Positions 8,967-17,378 are shown, counted from the first letter of the stretch. The stretch is DNA of 64,000 bases from Cetobacterium sp050033475 (GCF_050033475.1 NZ_CP188319.1:1240001-1304000); one strand, 5' to 3'. The notes: generated by a model not told the origin, from the letters alone. A program made the numbers and translations.

Positions 8967-9773
8967 ATGAAAAAAACTTTATTATTAGCAGGAATTTTAA
9001 TGACATTAGTAGGATGTTCAGCTGTAACTGGGAAAAAAGCTGGGCATAAAATTGAAACAAATGTAAAACCTACAAGTGTAGCTGTATTACCAGCAAATAG
9101 AGGAACATTAAATGATTTACAAGGAGTTAATTTATTTGGAAAGGATGTAGCAGATAAATTTGCTCATAATAAAAAGGGAATAAAAGTACAAAATAGTAAA
9201 ACAACTTTATCTTCATTAAAGGAAAAAGAAGGAATTACAGTTGCAGGACAACTATCTGGAGTAGATAAGGCACAGTTAGAAAAAGAATTATCTGTTGATG
9301 GATTAATGTATATTCAAATGGAAAGTATGAAAGTAAGCTTAGAGCCAAAATTAGTTAATTTTAAACCAGCTGGGGCTATTGTAAAATCTATAAATGCAAA
9401 TGTAGAAATATTCAATGACGGAAAATTATATGCAGAAAAATCAATAGAAGAAAAAGAAGAAACAGTAATTACTTTAGAGCAATTAAATAATTTAAAAAAT
9501 ACAGTTGTATTAGTTAATGAAATTGTATCAGAAATTACAAAAAATCCAAAGGCATCTATAGGAACAATGGTAGCATTTGGAACTTTAGTAGCTGATTTAA
9601 AAAAATCAAATCCTGATTTTGCAAAGGATCAATTAGCAGTTATATATGATGCATTACCAACTGAACAATTGGTAAGTATTTTCTCAGATTTATTTAAAAA
9701 AGCTGGGGTAATAAAAGGACATCCATTTGAAAAATTAATCAATAAAGCAGCAGCTCAAGTACAAACAATATAG
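8967..9773 (+). CDS. Lipoprotein (possible DUF799/GNA1162 type)
   Basis: 268-residue lipoprotein with lipobox LVGCSAV. The mature part begins TSVAVLPANRGTLNDLQGVN, resembling the start of the DUF799/GNA1162 lipoproteins that accompany a CsgG-like protein in Neisseria. The resemblance is by eye and weak over the rest of the protein. Helix-rich C-terminus. Last gene of the cluster, ahead of a strong hairpin. The CsgG-plus-this-protein adjacency is the best clue to a joint envelope role. Confidence 0.6.
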   Translation: MKKTLLLAGILMTLVGCSAVTGKKAGHKIETNVKPTSVAVLPANRGTLNDLQGVNLFGKDVADKFAHNKKGIKVQNSKTTLSSLKEKEGITVAGQLSGVDKAQLEKELSVDGLMYIQMESMKVSLEPKLVNFKPAGAIVKSINANVEIFNDGKLYAEKSIEEKEETVITLEQLNNLKNTVVLVNEIVSEITKNPKASIGTMVAFGTLVADLKKSNPDFAKDQLAVIYDALPTEQLVSIFSDLFKKAGVIKGHPFEKLINKAAAQVQTI

Positions 9774-9780
9774 TAATAAA

Positions 9781-9813
9781 AAACCTCCTCATTTTGAGGA
9801 GGTTTATTTTTTT
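9781..9813 (+). terminator. Strong intrinsic terminator, usable from both sides
   Basis: Perfect ten-base arms AAACCTCCTC and GAGGAGGTTT around ATTTT, followed by a long T run on the plus strand and preceded by an A run. It separates the lipoprotein cluster from the convergent Fur-family gene. Confidence 0.9.
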
Positions 9814-10181
9814 TTACAGTGTGAGCATAAGCCATGGAAAGTAACATTTGCAGAATGAATAAGTACATCATCATCTTTTTCAATGCCTTCTAAGTATCCA
9901 TGAATATTTTTTAAATTTATATCTACAATTTTACCACAAGAGGAGCAGATTAAATGTCCGTGGGGCTCTAAATTTTTGTCAAATCTATCTATTTCATTAG
10001 GTAAAGAAACCTTTCTAATAGCTCCAATCTCAGCTAATTTTCCTAAATTTCTATATACGGTTCCAAGACTTAATTCTGGATGATCTTTTTTTAAACTAGC
10101 ATAGATATCCTCAGCAGTATGATGGTTATCAGTATTTATAATAAATTCTAAAATCATTTCTCTCTGTTTTGAAAATCTCAT
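9804..10181 (-). CDS. Fur-family metalloregulator (PerR- or Zur-like)
   Basis: 125-residue repressor with an N-terminal winged helix (recognition region SLGTVYRNLGKLAE) and a C-terminal dimerisation/metal domain. Two CxxC pairs (C79/C82 and C119/C122) form the structural zinc site. RFDKN, EPHGH (H74, H76) and KIVD line up with the regulatory metal site of PerR. The protein alone looks PerR-like, but the operators it faces carry a Zur-like core. It is slightly short for the family (usually about 140). An operator lies between its ribosome site (AAGAAGG) and the upstream DNA, so autoregulation is likely. Confidence 0.9.
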   Translation of the reverse strand: MRFSKQREMILEFIINTDNHHTAEDIYASLKKDHPELSLGTVYRNLGKLAEIGAIRKVSLPNEIDRFDKNLEPHGHLICSSCGKIVDINLKNIHGYLEGIEKDDDVLIHSANVTFHGLCSHCKKK

Positions 10182-10205
10182 AAAACACCTTCTTATAATT
10201 AAAAT

Positions 10206-10230
10206 ATTAACAGTAATAATTACTATTAAT
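10206..10230. promoter_or_regulatory. Fur-family operator 1 (Zur-like core), upstream of the regulator gene
   Basis: A 25-base palindrome centred at 10218 with core AGTAATAATTACT; all pairs match except 10211/10225. The 7-1-7 core GTAATnATTAC is that of Bacillus-type Zur boxes (TCGTAATnATTACGA) rather than Per boxes (TTATAATnATTATAA). It sits 25 bases upstream of the regulator start codon. Confidence 0.75.
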
Positions 10231-10281
10231 ATAATTTTAATATATTTTTGAAAAATTTAATAGAGTTTTTTTAAAAAATCG

Positions 10282-10310
10282 TTGACAATAAAAAATTATC
10301 ATGTTATTAT
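10282..10310 (+). promoter_or_regulatory. Promoter of the QueD-like gene
   Basis: Consensus TTGACA at 10282-10287 and TATTAT at 10305-10310 with 17 bases between. The expected start point lies just before operator 2, so a bound repressor would block initiation or escape. Confidence 0.75.
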
Positions 10311-10321
10311 AACTTCATAAC

Positions 10322-10346
10322 AATAACAGTAATGATTACTATTATT
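10322..10346. promoter_or_regulatory. Fur-family operator 2 (Zur-like core), at the QueD-like promoter
   Basis: A second copy of the palindrome, centred at 10334 with core AGTAATGATTACT and the same single mismatch pair (10327/10341). It lies just downstream of the predicted transcription start of the QueD-like gene. Confidence 0.78.
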
Positions 10347-10382
10347 AAATATAAAGAGAAGAAATAAGGGGAGGAAATAAAT

Positions 10383-10859
10383 ATGAGATCATTAACAAAA
10401 TTAAATATTCAATATTCACATCGTTTTTTAAATTATGAGGGAGAAGCTCAATACTTACATGGACATTCAGGAAACTTAGTAATTGAGGTTGAAGGTGAAG
10501 TAGATGAAAGAACAGGTTTCGTTTCACCATGTAATGGAATAAAAAGAGTTGCTTGGGATTACTTAAAGAATTTCGACCACGCGTTAATTTTACAAGAGAA
10601 TGACCCATTATTACCTGGAATTTTAAAAACTTATGAAGAGCAAGGAATTAGAAATGGAGCTCCAACTAACACAATGTTAGGAGTAGAATTTGAAAATGAA
10701 TTGGCAAAATCTTATCCTGAGTGTAGATTAGTAGTTGTTAAAAAAGTTGCAACTTGTGAAAACTTAATAGAAGTATTTTATTCATTATTAAAGGATAAAT
10801 TCAACATTAAGAAAATGACATTTGCTTCTGGAGACAACTGTGCTTCAATGGAATTTTAA
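10383..10859 (+). CDS. QueD/PTPS-family protein lacking the usual catalytic cysteine
   Basis: 158-residue member of the 6-pyruvoyl/6-carboxy-tetrahydropterin synthase family (queuosine or folate pathway, cytoplasmic, zinc-dependent). The zinc ligands are present: H13 in YSHRF and H26/H28 in YLHGHSG. FDHALIL carries the Asp-His pair. The catalytic cysteine of QueD (the C of CxxLHGH) is replaced by A22, with E21 beside it. The protein is also longer than E. coli QueD. It may be an altered-specificity paralogue, perhaps PTPS-III-like. The zinc-type operator at its promoter suggests it is made when zinc is limiting. Confidence 0.8.
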   Translation: MRSLTKLNIQYSHRFLNYEGEAQYLHGHSGNLVIEVEGEVDERTGFVSPCNGIKRVAWDYLKNFDHALILQENDPLLPGILKTYEEQGIRNGAPTNTMLGVEFENELAKSYPECRLVVVKKVATCENLIEVFYSLLKDKFNIKKMTFASGDNCASMEF

Positions 10860-10876
10860 TAAATAAATTTGAATTT

Positions 10877-10909
10877 AAAGTCTAGAAATTTTTTCTAGGC
10901 TTTTTTTTT
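10877..10909 (+). terminator. Intrinsic terminator after the QueD-like gene
   Basis: Arms AAGTCTAGAAA and TTTCTAGGCTT followed by a run of nine T. Confidence 0.85.
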
Positions 10910-10979
10910 ATTTTCTCATTTTTGAAATTTTTAAATTTGGGGGTATACTGAAATTACAATAAAGAAATGGGGGAGATAT

Positions 10980-12143
10980 ATGGAGAATTTTTTATTTAGT
11001 GCTGGGGGTGGAAATGAAATAGGAGCATCTTGTTATTATATCTGTTTGAAGGGGCGTAATTTTCTTTTGGATTGCGGAATTAGATATATGTATAAGAGAC
11101 AATATCCTAGTTTAAATGAACTTACAAACTTAATGACCATGGATACTTTAAATGATTTAGATGGAGTTTTTATATCCCATGGGCACTATGATCACAATGG
11201 AGCACTGCCACTATTGGCAAGTAAATTAAAGAATGAAAAAATAGAATTTATGTGTAGTGATTTGACTGGTAAGTTAACGGAAATACAGTTAAATATTTTA
11301 AAAAAACATCAGGAAATAAAATCCTATGCAATTTATGAGGATATAAATATTGAAAGGGCCATAGAAAAAATAAAGGGATATCCTACTAATGAAAGGATAG
11401 ATAAAAGGGATTATTCTTTTTATTTTATTAAAGGGGGACATATTCCTGGGGCAACAATGGTATATCTAGAGGTAGAAGGAAAAAAAATTCTATATACAGG
11501 AGATTTTAGTGATATAGATTACCCATTGACTCCTAGATATTTTATACCAAGAAATATAGATTTAAAAAATATAGATCTATTATTAATAAATGGAACTAGG
11601 GCTTTTAATAATGAAGCTATAGAAAATAAAAGAAGATTAAAAAGAGAGATAAATAGAATTTTTGGAGGAATTTTCTTTGAAGGAAGAATTCTCTTAGAAG
11701 TAACTCAGATAAATAATGGAATGGAGATAGCGGTTCTTTTAAATAATCATTTGGATGAAAAAACTTGGGATAAAGGAGATGTGAAAATCTATATAGATGA
11801 AGCCATGTACCAAATGTTTCAAGTGGTTTGTGGAGAGGAAAAATTTGAAAGAATTATGCCCCTGAGCCAATTGGATATGAATTCTAAGGAGAAACATATT
11901 ATTATAACCATGAAGGGAAATAGATTTAAATTTTCCAATTATACTATGAAGTATTTTAGTTATTCTCTCCATGGGAGTTACAGGGGACTGATGGATTTAA
12001 TTTTAAAAATTAAGGCTAAAAAAACCTTTGTTGTCCATGTGGATCAAAATCAAGAAAGAAAAGGAGACTTGGTTAAGGAATTGCAAGAAAAGGGATATGA
12101 TGGAGCCACTTATATAGAAAATGAAAAAATATATGAATTCTAA
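10980..12143 (+). CDS. Metallo-beta-lactamase-fold hydrolase, RNase-J/CPSF-like
   Basis: 387-residue cytoplasmic protein. The N-terminal MBL fold shows SAGGGNEIGASCYYICLKG, the metal motif SHGHYDHNGALP (HxHxDH, about residues 66-71), a later metal-binding GGHIPGATMVYLEV and YTGDFSDIDYP. These are the arrangements of RNA-processing MBL enzymes. The beta-CASP part is short or divergent. It starts a three-gene unit with a coiled-coil/GrpE-like protein and an Hsp70, separated by only 10-30 bases. Substrate unknown. Confidence 0.75.
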   Translation: MENFLFSAGGGNEIGASCYYICLKGRNFLLDCGIRYMYKRQYPSLNELTNLMTMDTLNDLDGVFISHGHYDHNGALPLLASKLKNEKIEFMCSDLTGKLTEIQLNILKKHQEIKSYAIYEDINIERAIEKIKGYPTNERIDKRDYSFYFIKGGHIPGATMVYLEVEGKKILYTGDFSDIDYPLTPRYFIPRNIDLKNIDLLLINGTRAFNNEAIENKRRLKREINRIFGGIFFEGRILLEVTQINNGMEIAVLLNNHLDEKTWDKGDVKIYIDEAMYQMFQVVCGEEKFERIMPLSQLDMNSKEKHIIITMKGNRFKFSNYTMKYFSYSLHGSYRGLMDLILKIKAKKTFVVHVDQNQERKGDLVKELQEKGYDGATYIENEKIYEF

Positions 12144-12153
12144 TGGGGGAAAG

Positions 12154-13332
12154 ATGAAGGATAAAATACATTTATTCAAGGAAACTATAAGAAAATTTTT
12201 GGCTAAAAAGGATATCAAAGAAAATAATATGGAAAAAATTTCCTATGAATTTATAAAAAAAATATTGGAGGACCCAAGAAGTTTATTTGAGGACTATGAA
12301 GAAAATCTAAAGAAAAAATTTTCCGAGGAAGATTTAGAAAAATATAAAAAGGAATTTTTAGTAATTGATGAAGAAATTTATAAGGATAAAAAATTTTTTC
12401 ATATAATAAAAATGTTAAAAAAATATGGATTAAATACAGAGGACAGAAGAAATGTTTTTTATGAACGGGTTAAAAAATTAGGAAATGAATTTCTAGAAAT
12501 ATTAGATGGAAAAGAAGATAGGTTGTTGGAATTGGAGAAGGAATATAAATATTATATGGGAGAGGACATGATATATGTAGGAATGAAAAAAACCCTAGGC
12601 CTAGGAATATTAATAGAACTTCTTGAAGGAAAGAATATAAAAACTTATTTCACAGAAAAGGAAATGGATGAAATTAGAAGTATACCTATACCATTTTATA
12701 AATATTTAATATCAGATTTAATTTATAATTTTGAGTTGGAATTTGGAATTAGAAAAAAGAAAAAAGCTGTGGAATTTTTAAATGAAGCTAAGGATATGGT
12801 AGAGGATAGCAAAGAGAAAATATCTTCAAAAAAAATGAATTCTCTGGAGGAAATAATTTTTGAAAGGGATAGTTTAAAGAGTAGCTTAAAATTAATAGAA
12901 ACAAATTTCAAAGAGCTAAGGGAAAAAATAGAAGAAGAGGCCTTAGAAGCCAAAAAGGAAGCTATAGGAGAATTCTTTGTAAGATTAAATTCAGAAAAAT
13001 ATGGAAATTTTTTAGATAAGATTCCAAAGACTGAGGAAATTTTGGTAAATATAAGAAGAAATAAGTTGGATGAAAATTTAAGTCCAGAGGTTAAATCAGT
13101 TTTAACTTTTATAAAACAAGTTATAAAGTTTATAAAGGATAGTGGAATAGAAAATATAGAGGAACAAAATAAAATTTTCCAAGGGACAGCGGAGGATATA
13201 TATAAAATGAGTTATATTGGACAACCATTTTTCAATGAGGGTGAAAAAAAGTGGTTAAAAATTATAGCTCCTGGATATAGATATGAAGATATAGTTATTT
13301 CTATACCGAAAGTGGAGGAGATAGAGGAATGA
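12154..13332 (+). CDS. Coiled-coil protein with GrpE-like C-terminus
   Basis: 392 residues from the ATG at 12154, chosen because TGGGGGAAAG lies directly upstream; an in-frame ATG at 12121 overlaps the previous gene and lacks a ribosome site. The N-terminal ~200 residues are helical and unrecognised. A coiled coil (FERDSLKSSLKLIETNFKEL and beyond) leads into a helical region and ends in APGYRYEDIVISIPKVEEIE, which recalls the beta-domain end of GrpE (GY...D.virPa.V.V). With an Hsp70 gene directly downstream, I infer a dedicated nucleotide-exchange partner. This is by-eye similarity only. Confidence 0.5.
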   Translation: MKDKIHLFKETIRKFLAKKDIKENNMEKISYEFIKKILEDPRSLFEDYEENLKKKFSEEDLEKYKKEFLVIDEEIYKDKKFFHIIKMLKKYGLNTEDRRNVFYERVKKLGNEFLEILDGKEDRLLELEKEYKYYMGEDMIYVGMKKTLGLGILIELLEGKNIKTYFTEKEMDEIRSIPIPFYKYLISDLIYNFELEFGIRKKKKAVEFLNEAKDMVEDSKEKISSKKMNSLEEIIFERDSLKSSLKLIETNFKELREKIEEEALEAKKEAIGEFFVRLNSEKYGNFLDKIPKTEEILVNIRRNKLDENLSPEVKSVLTFIKQVIKFIKDSGIENIEEQNKIFQGTAEDIYKMSYIGQPFFNEGEKKWLKIIAPGYRYEDIVISIPKVEEIEE

Positions 13333-13361
13333 AATAAATAAATTTCGGGGGGGTTATTTAG

Positions 13362-16043
13362 ATGAATAAGTTGTATTATGGAATCGATTTGGGAACGACG
13401 AATTCCGCCATAGCCTATGGTCATATGGAGGCCAATGAAAACATTGTTACTAGAATTTGTAAAATATCTAGAAATGGTAAGGAGGGGGGCCAGGAAAATA
13501 AGGATACCTTACCCTCGGTGGTTTACTATAAAAAAGATTTTAAAAAAGGCGGAATTACAGCCATAGTTGGAGATTTTGCTAAGAATCAATATGGAAAAAA
13601 ATATGGGTATGTAATGAAATCTGTTAAAAATTATATGGGGTCCTATGGAGAATTGCCCTTGGATAAGGAGATAGAGGATCAATCTCCCGAGGCAATATCA
13701 GCTCAAATATTGAAGCATCTCCTTAGGGGAATAAAGGAAAAACTGAGTTTAGATGACTATCCAAGGGACGTTATAATAACCATACCTGCTTCCTTTGATC
13801 CAGATATGTGTGAGGCTACTCTTAAGGCAGCAGAAATTTCTGGACTAGAGGTAAAGGATGAAAATGGAAAATATAGAGATATATTATTATATGAGCCTAA
13901 GGCTGTAATATATAATGTAATAAATATGATGGAAAATGGAGAGATACCTAAAAATACCATAGATTTTTCTAAAGAAAAAAATATTTTAGTTTTTGACCTT
14001 GGAGGGGGAACTTTAGATGTGGCTCTCTATAGAGTTAAAAATTCAAAGTTAGGAAAATTTCCAATAATAGATGAAATATCTGTGGGACGATATACTTCTA
14101 TTGGGGGAGATACCTTTGACAGTCTATTGGGAAGAGAATTATCAAAAATATTTTTAGAATACAATGACCTTTCACCTAAGGATGTAAATATGGATGAATT
14201 GAATCAGATTATGGAGGGAAAGGCTGAATTTATAAAATTAGAGTTAAGTGACAAGGTTTTCAATAGCAAATATACTGGGAAAAAAATAGATGACAATGAA
14301 GAATTTGAAATAGTGGAAATGGGGCTTTATAAGGGAATGGAATTTGAAGCCTATTTAACAAAGAAGGAAATAGAAAATATATTAAATCCAGTAATGGGAA
14401 ATAATCTATCTTTGGATTTTGTGGGAAAAATGGATAAATTACAGGGGCAGGATATAAATAATATAATATACCCTGTGCTAGATGTTTTAGATAAGGCTAA
14501 AAAACAGGATAAAGATTTTCAAGTGGATGGAATTATTTTAAATGGAGGGATGACAAGATTTTATTTAATAGAGGAGAGATTAAAAAAATTATTTCAAATA
14601 GATCCTATTAAGGTAAATGATCCTGATCTTTCTGTGGCCAGGGGAGCAGCTTATTATCATTACTGTTTAGATAAATATGAATCCATAAGAGAACAATATT
14701 TGAAGGAAGTAAAGGAAGTCAATAAAGATACTATAAAGGAAAAGGAAATTCAAAGGGAGATTTTAGGAAAGGTAGTTTTAAATGAAACTATAAATTTAGC
14801 TTTAGATAAGGGATATGTGAAATCTCTTGTGGAGGCAGGAAGAGAATTGCCAACTGGGGATATAATTTATGAAAATTTATTTTATTTACCTAGGGATACA
14901 AATAAAATGGAGTTGCCATTTTATTTAGGAAGAGGGGAAACAACTGAACTTCCCAATAGAAAAATAGCTTCAAGGGTTATAAATTTTAAAAGAAATTACC
15001 CAAAGGGAACTCCCATTAATTTCATAGTAAATATAGATAGAAATAAAAATTTAACTCTTAGTGGATATTTGGGAGAAAATAAAAATGAGATTATAGATAT
15101 AATAATTGAAACAAATGTCGGAAAGGATGGGGCAAAGGGAGGATTTTTAAAAATTGCAACCCAGGAAGAGAAAAAATTAAATGTAAAAATGGAATTGGAA
15201 ATTCTAAAGTCCATGGGGAAAAACTTAGAAAAACTTTATAAGGAAAATAGAATTGATTATAAAAAAGCCATTCAAAGAATGGATGATGTACTACATCAAA
15301 TTTCTCTTTGTACAAATAAAGTTGAGTTTCAACATGGGGCTTTGGATATATTATTTACTTTGGAAAATAGTAAGGAGTTAAAGGGATATATATTTGATTT
15401 GCTAAATATTATAGGAGATACTCTTACGGAAAAAAGTAAGAAAATTTTGTTGAGCAATATAAAGGGAATGTTAAATGATTTTGTTTTAGGAAATATTAGA
15501 AATAGAAAGAATATAAAAAAAGCCATTGGACTTTTAGGAAATTATAAGGAAAATGAAAAATTATTAAGAGATTTATTAAATGGAAAATATGGAAATATAT
15601 ATTTTCAAGAGATAGCTGAAGCCTTGGGAAAAATAAGTGAGGATAATCCAGAACTTTTGACAAGAGCTCTTAAGAAAAAGGAATGGAATATAGAGGACAG
15701 AGCTTTAATAAATTCTCTGGGAAATATCTATGGAAGAGGAAAGAAAGTGGAGGAGAGAATATATTCTCTAGGGGATAGACTGGTAAATTTAATTTTAGAG
15801 GAAGAAAGTTTAAGGGAAATTTCAATTATTTCCTTGGGAAAAATTTTTGATAGAAGAGAAATTAGGGAAATCAATCTCAAGGATAAAATAATTGAAAAAT
15901 ATATAAAGACATTGGAGGAGGAATTTAGATATAAGGAATTGGATGATAAATTCAAGGAAATTTTAGAAATAAATTTAAATCTGATGAAAGGCTTGCCTTT
16001 AAATGGGGAGGAAGAGAAAATATATGAAAAAATGATTGGTTAG
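13362..16043 (+). CDS. Divergent Hsp70-family chaperone with long helical C-terminus
   Basis: 893-residue protein, much longer than DnaK (about 610-640). The N-terminal actin-like ATPase is clear: YYGIDLGTTNSAIAYG at residues 2-17, VIITIPASFDP, FDLGGGTLDVALY near residue 210, IGGDTFDSLL and LNGGMTRFYLIEERL. A shortened beta-sandwich substrate region follows (about residues 500-590: LPFYLGRGETTELPNRK). The last ~300 residues look like helical repeats (HEAT-like) instead of the normal DnaK lid. It follows the GrpE-like gene by 29 bases. This is not the housekeeping dnaK, and no dnaJ is nearby. Confidence 0.8.
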   Translation: MNKLYYGIDLGTTNSAIAYGHMEANENIVTRICKISRNGKEGGQENKDTLPSVVYYKKDFKKGGITAIVGDFAKNQYGKKYGYVMKSVKNYMGSYGELPLDKEIEDQSPEAISAQILKHLLRGIKEKLSLDDYPRDVIITIPASFDPDMCEATLKAAEISGLEVKDENGKYRDILLYEPKAVIYNVINMMENGEIPKNTIDFSKEKNILVFDLGGGTLDVALYRVKNSKLGKFPIIDEISVGRYTSIGGDTFDSLLGRELSKIFLEYNDLSPKDVNMDELNQIMEGKAEFIKLELSDKVFNSKYTGKKIDDNEEFEIVEMGLYKGMEFEAYLTKKEIENILNPVMGNNLSLDFVGKMDKLQGQDINNIIYPVLDVLDKAKKQDKDFQVDGIILNGGMTRFYLIEERLKKLFQIDPIKVNDPDLSVARGAAYYHYCLDKYESIREQYLKEVKEVNKDTIKEKEIQREILGKVVLNETINLALDKGYVKSLVEAGRELPTGDIIYENLFYLPRDTNKMELPFYLGRGETTELPNRKIASRVINFKRNYPKGTPINFIVNIDRNKNLTLSGYLGENKNEIIDIIIETNVGKDGAKGGFLKIATQEEKKLNVKMELEILKSMGKNLEKLYKENRIDYKKAIQRMDDVLHQISLCTNKVEFQHGALDILFTLENSKELKGYIFDLLNIIGDTLTEKSKKILLSNIKGMLNDFVLGNIRNRKNIKKAIGLLGNYKENEKLLRDLLNGKYGNIYFQEIAEALGKISEDNPELLTRALKKKEWNIEDRALINSLGNIYGRGKKVEERIYSLGDRLVNLILEEESLREISIISLGKIFDRREIREINLKDKIIEKYIKTLEEEFRYKELDDKFKEILEINLNLMKGLPLNGEEEKIYEKMIG

Positions 16044-16073
16044 CCAGGGAATATTTTCTCTGGCTTTTTTTTT
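16042..16073 (+). terminator. Intrinsic terminator after the Hsp70-like gene
   Basis: Arms AGCCAGGGAA and TTCTCTGGCT followed by nine T; the stem begins inside the stop codon. Confidence 0.88.
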
Positions 16074-16117
16074 CAAAGGGCACTATAATTGTATCAATTG
16101 AAGGGAGTGATAATGAA

Positions 16118-16627
16118 ATGGCATTTAATATTGATTTTTACAAAAATATGGATCAGGAGAAAAAGTATCAATGTTTTTTAAGGGAGTTGGAAGAATATCT
16201 GAAGGAAGAAAAGGATTCCCTGGCAAATTTATGTAACACTGCTTCCTTTATAGGAGCTTTTTTTGAAAACTTAAATTGGAGTGGATTTTATTTATATAAG
16301 GAAAATCAGTTGATACTAGGTCCATTTTGTGGATTTCCAGCCACTACTAGAATTGAAATAGGAAAGGGAGTTTGTGGAACAGCCTTTGAAAAAAGAGAAA
16401 CTTTAGTTGTAGATAATGTCTGTGAATTTCCAGGACATATTACCTGTGATGTGAGATCTAAATCTGAAGTGGTAATTCCACTAATAAATGGAAATGAAGT
16501 ATATGGTGTGTTAGATATTGATAGTTCTGTCTATAATAGATTTTCAAAAAGAGATGTGGAAATTTTAGAAAAAGCTTTAGAAATTTCCTATAAATATATT
16601 GATTATAAAAAAATAATTGGAAGATAG
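16118..16627 (+). CDS. msrC: Free methionine-(R)-sulfoxide reductase (GAF domain)
   Basis: 169-residue single GAF-domain enzyme that reduces free Met-R-sulfoxide. The family segment GKGVCGTAFEKRETLVVDNV and PGHITCDVRSKSEVV are present, giving C86 and C110, equivalents of the E. coli C94 and catalytic C118. The third family cysteine (in the KPAC position) is a threonine here, but a nearby C71 (GPFCGFP) could serve as resolving residue. AAGGGAG lies ten bases upstream of the ATG. It appears monocistronic. Confidence 0.88.
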   Translation: MAFNIDFYKNMDQEKKYQCFLRELEEYLKEEKDSLANLCNTASFIGAFFENLNWSGFYLYKENQLILGPFCGFPATTRIEIGKGVCGTAFEKRETLVVDNVCEFPGHITCDVRSKSEVVIPLINGNEVYGVLDIDSSVYNRFSKRDVEILEKALEISYKYIDYKKIIGR

Positions 16628-16638
16628 AAGACAAAATC

Positions 16639-16667
16639 TTGACATTTTGTAAAATAAAGTATACTAT
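16639..16667 (+). promoter_or_regulatory. Orphan promoter downstream of msrC
   Basis: Consensus TTGACA at 16639-16644 and TACTAT at 16662-16667 (17-base spacer; the overlapping TATACT gives 15). It points into a space with no plus-strand gene and is followed within about 75 bases by a terminator. Confidence 0.45.
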
Positions 16668-16673
16668 TGTTGT

Positions 16674-16749
16674 GTTTTGCGTGATGGAAAGTTAAGAGAT
16701 CTATTAAATGATAGCCAACTGTAATAATTTTTACAGCTGGCTATTTTTT
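16674..16749 (+). ncRNA. Candidate small RNA (about 75 nt)
   Basis: Sequence between the orphan promoter and a strong hairpin (arms ATAGCCAACTGTAA at 16711 and TTACAGCTGGCTAT ending at 16744) with a following T run. The T run is on the plus strand only, so it is not the thiE terminator. It could instead be just the msrC terminator placed 80 bases downstream. No RNA family recognised. Confidence 0.35.
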
Positions 16750-16751
16750 AG

Positions 16752-17378
16752 TTATTGATTAAAAATTTTAATGAGGTTTTGAACTTTTTCTAAGGTATTT
16801 GGAGCCCCAACAATATCAGAGACAAGACATAAATTTTCCACACCTAAATTTTTTAAAAGTTCCAAATGTTTTTCTTTAATGCCACCTATGGCAACCTTTG
16901 GAATAGTTATTTTTTTCAAGGCTTCTTCTAAATAGGAAAGTCCAATGGGATCCATGACGTCATCCTTTGTTTTAGTAGGAAAAAGAGGACCTACACCTAT
17001 GTAGTCTGCTCCATCTTCTTGAGCCTTTAGTCCTTCTTCAAGGGAATGGGTAGAAATTCCAATTATTTTATTTTTTCCAAGAAGTTTTCTCACTTGGGAG
17101 ATTGGCAGATCATTTTGCCCAAGATGAACTCCTTGGGCATCAACTAGGAGAGCCAGATCCACATGGTCATTTATTATAAAAATTCCATTGTATTTATCAA
17201 TAAGTTTTTTTAACTTTAAGGCCTCTTGATATTTTTCACCCATTGGTTTGTACTTTTCTCTATATTGAATAACTTTTATTCCTCCCTGTAACATCTCTTC
17301 CACATATTGAAAAATATTTTTATCCTTTCCTGATTTAGAATCTGTGATTCCATAAATTCCCTTAGGAATAGTAGTCAT
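16752..17378 (-). CDS. thiE: Thiamine-phosphate synthase ThiE
   Basis: 208-residue TIM-barrel enzyme that joins hydroxymethylpyrimidine pyrophosphate with the thiazole phosphate to give thiamine monophosphate. Family motifs: GGIKVIQYREK, GIFIINDHVDLAL, GVHLGQNDLP, GISTHS, DYIGVGPLFPTKTK and VAIGGI. It is the last gene of the thiSGHFE operon and overlaps thiF by 4 bases (ATGA-type junction). Confidence 0.97.
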   Translation of the reverse strand: MTTIPKGIYGITDSKSGKDKNIFQYVEEMLQGGIKVIQYREKYKPMGEKYQEALKLKKLIDKYNGIFIINDHVDLALLVDAQGVHLGQNDLPISQVRKLLGKNKIIGISTHSLEEGLKAQEDGADYIGVGPLFPTKTKDDVMDPIGLSYLEEALKKITIPKVAIGGIKEKHLELLKNLGVENLCLVSDIVGAPNTLEKVQNLIKIFNQ

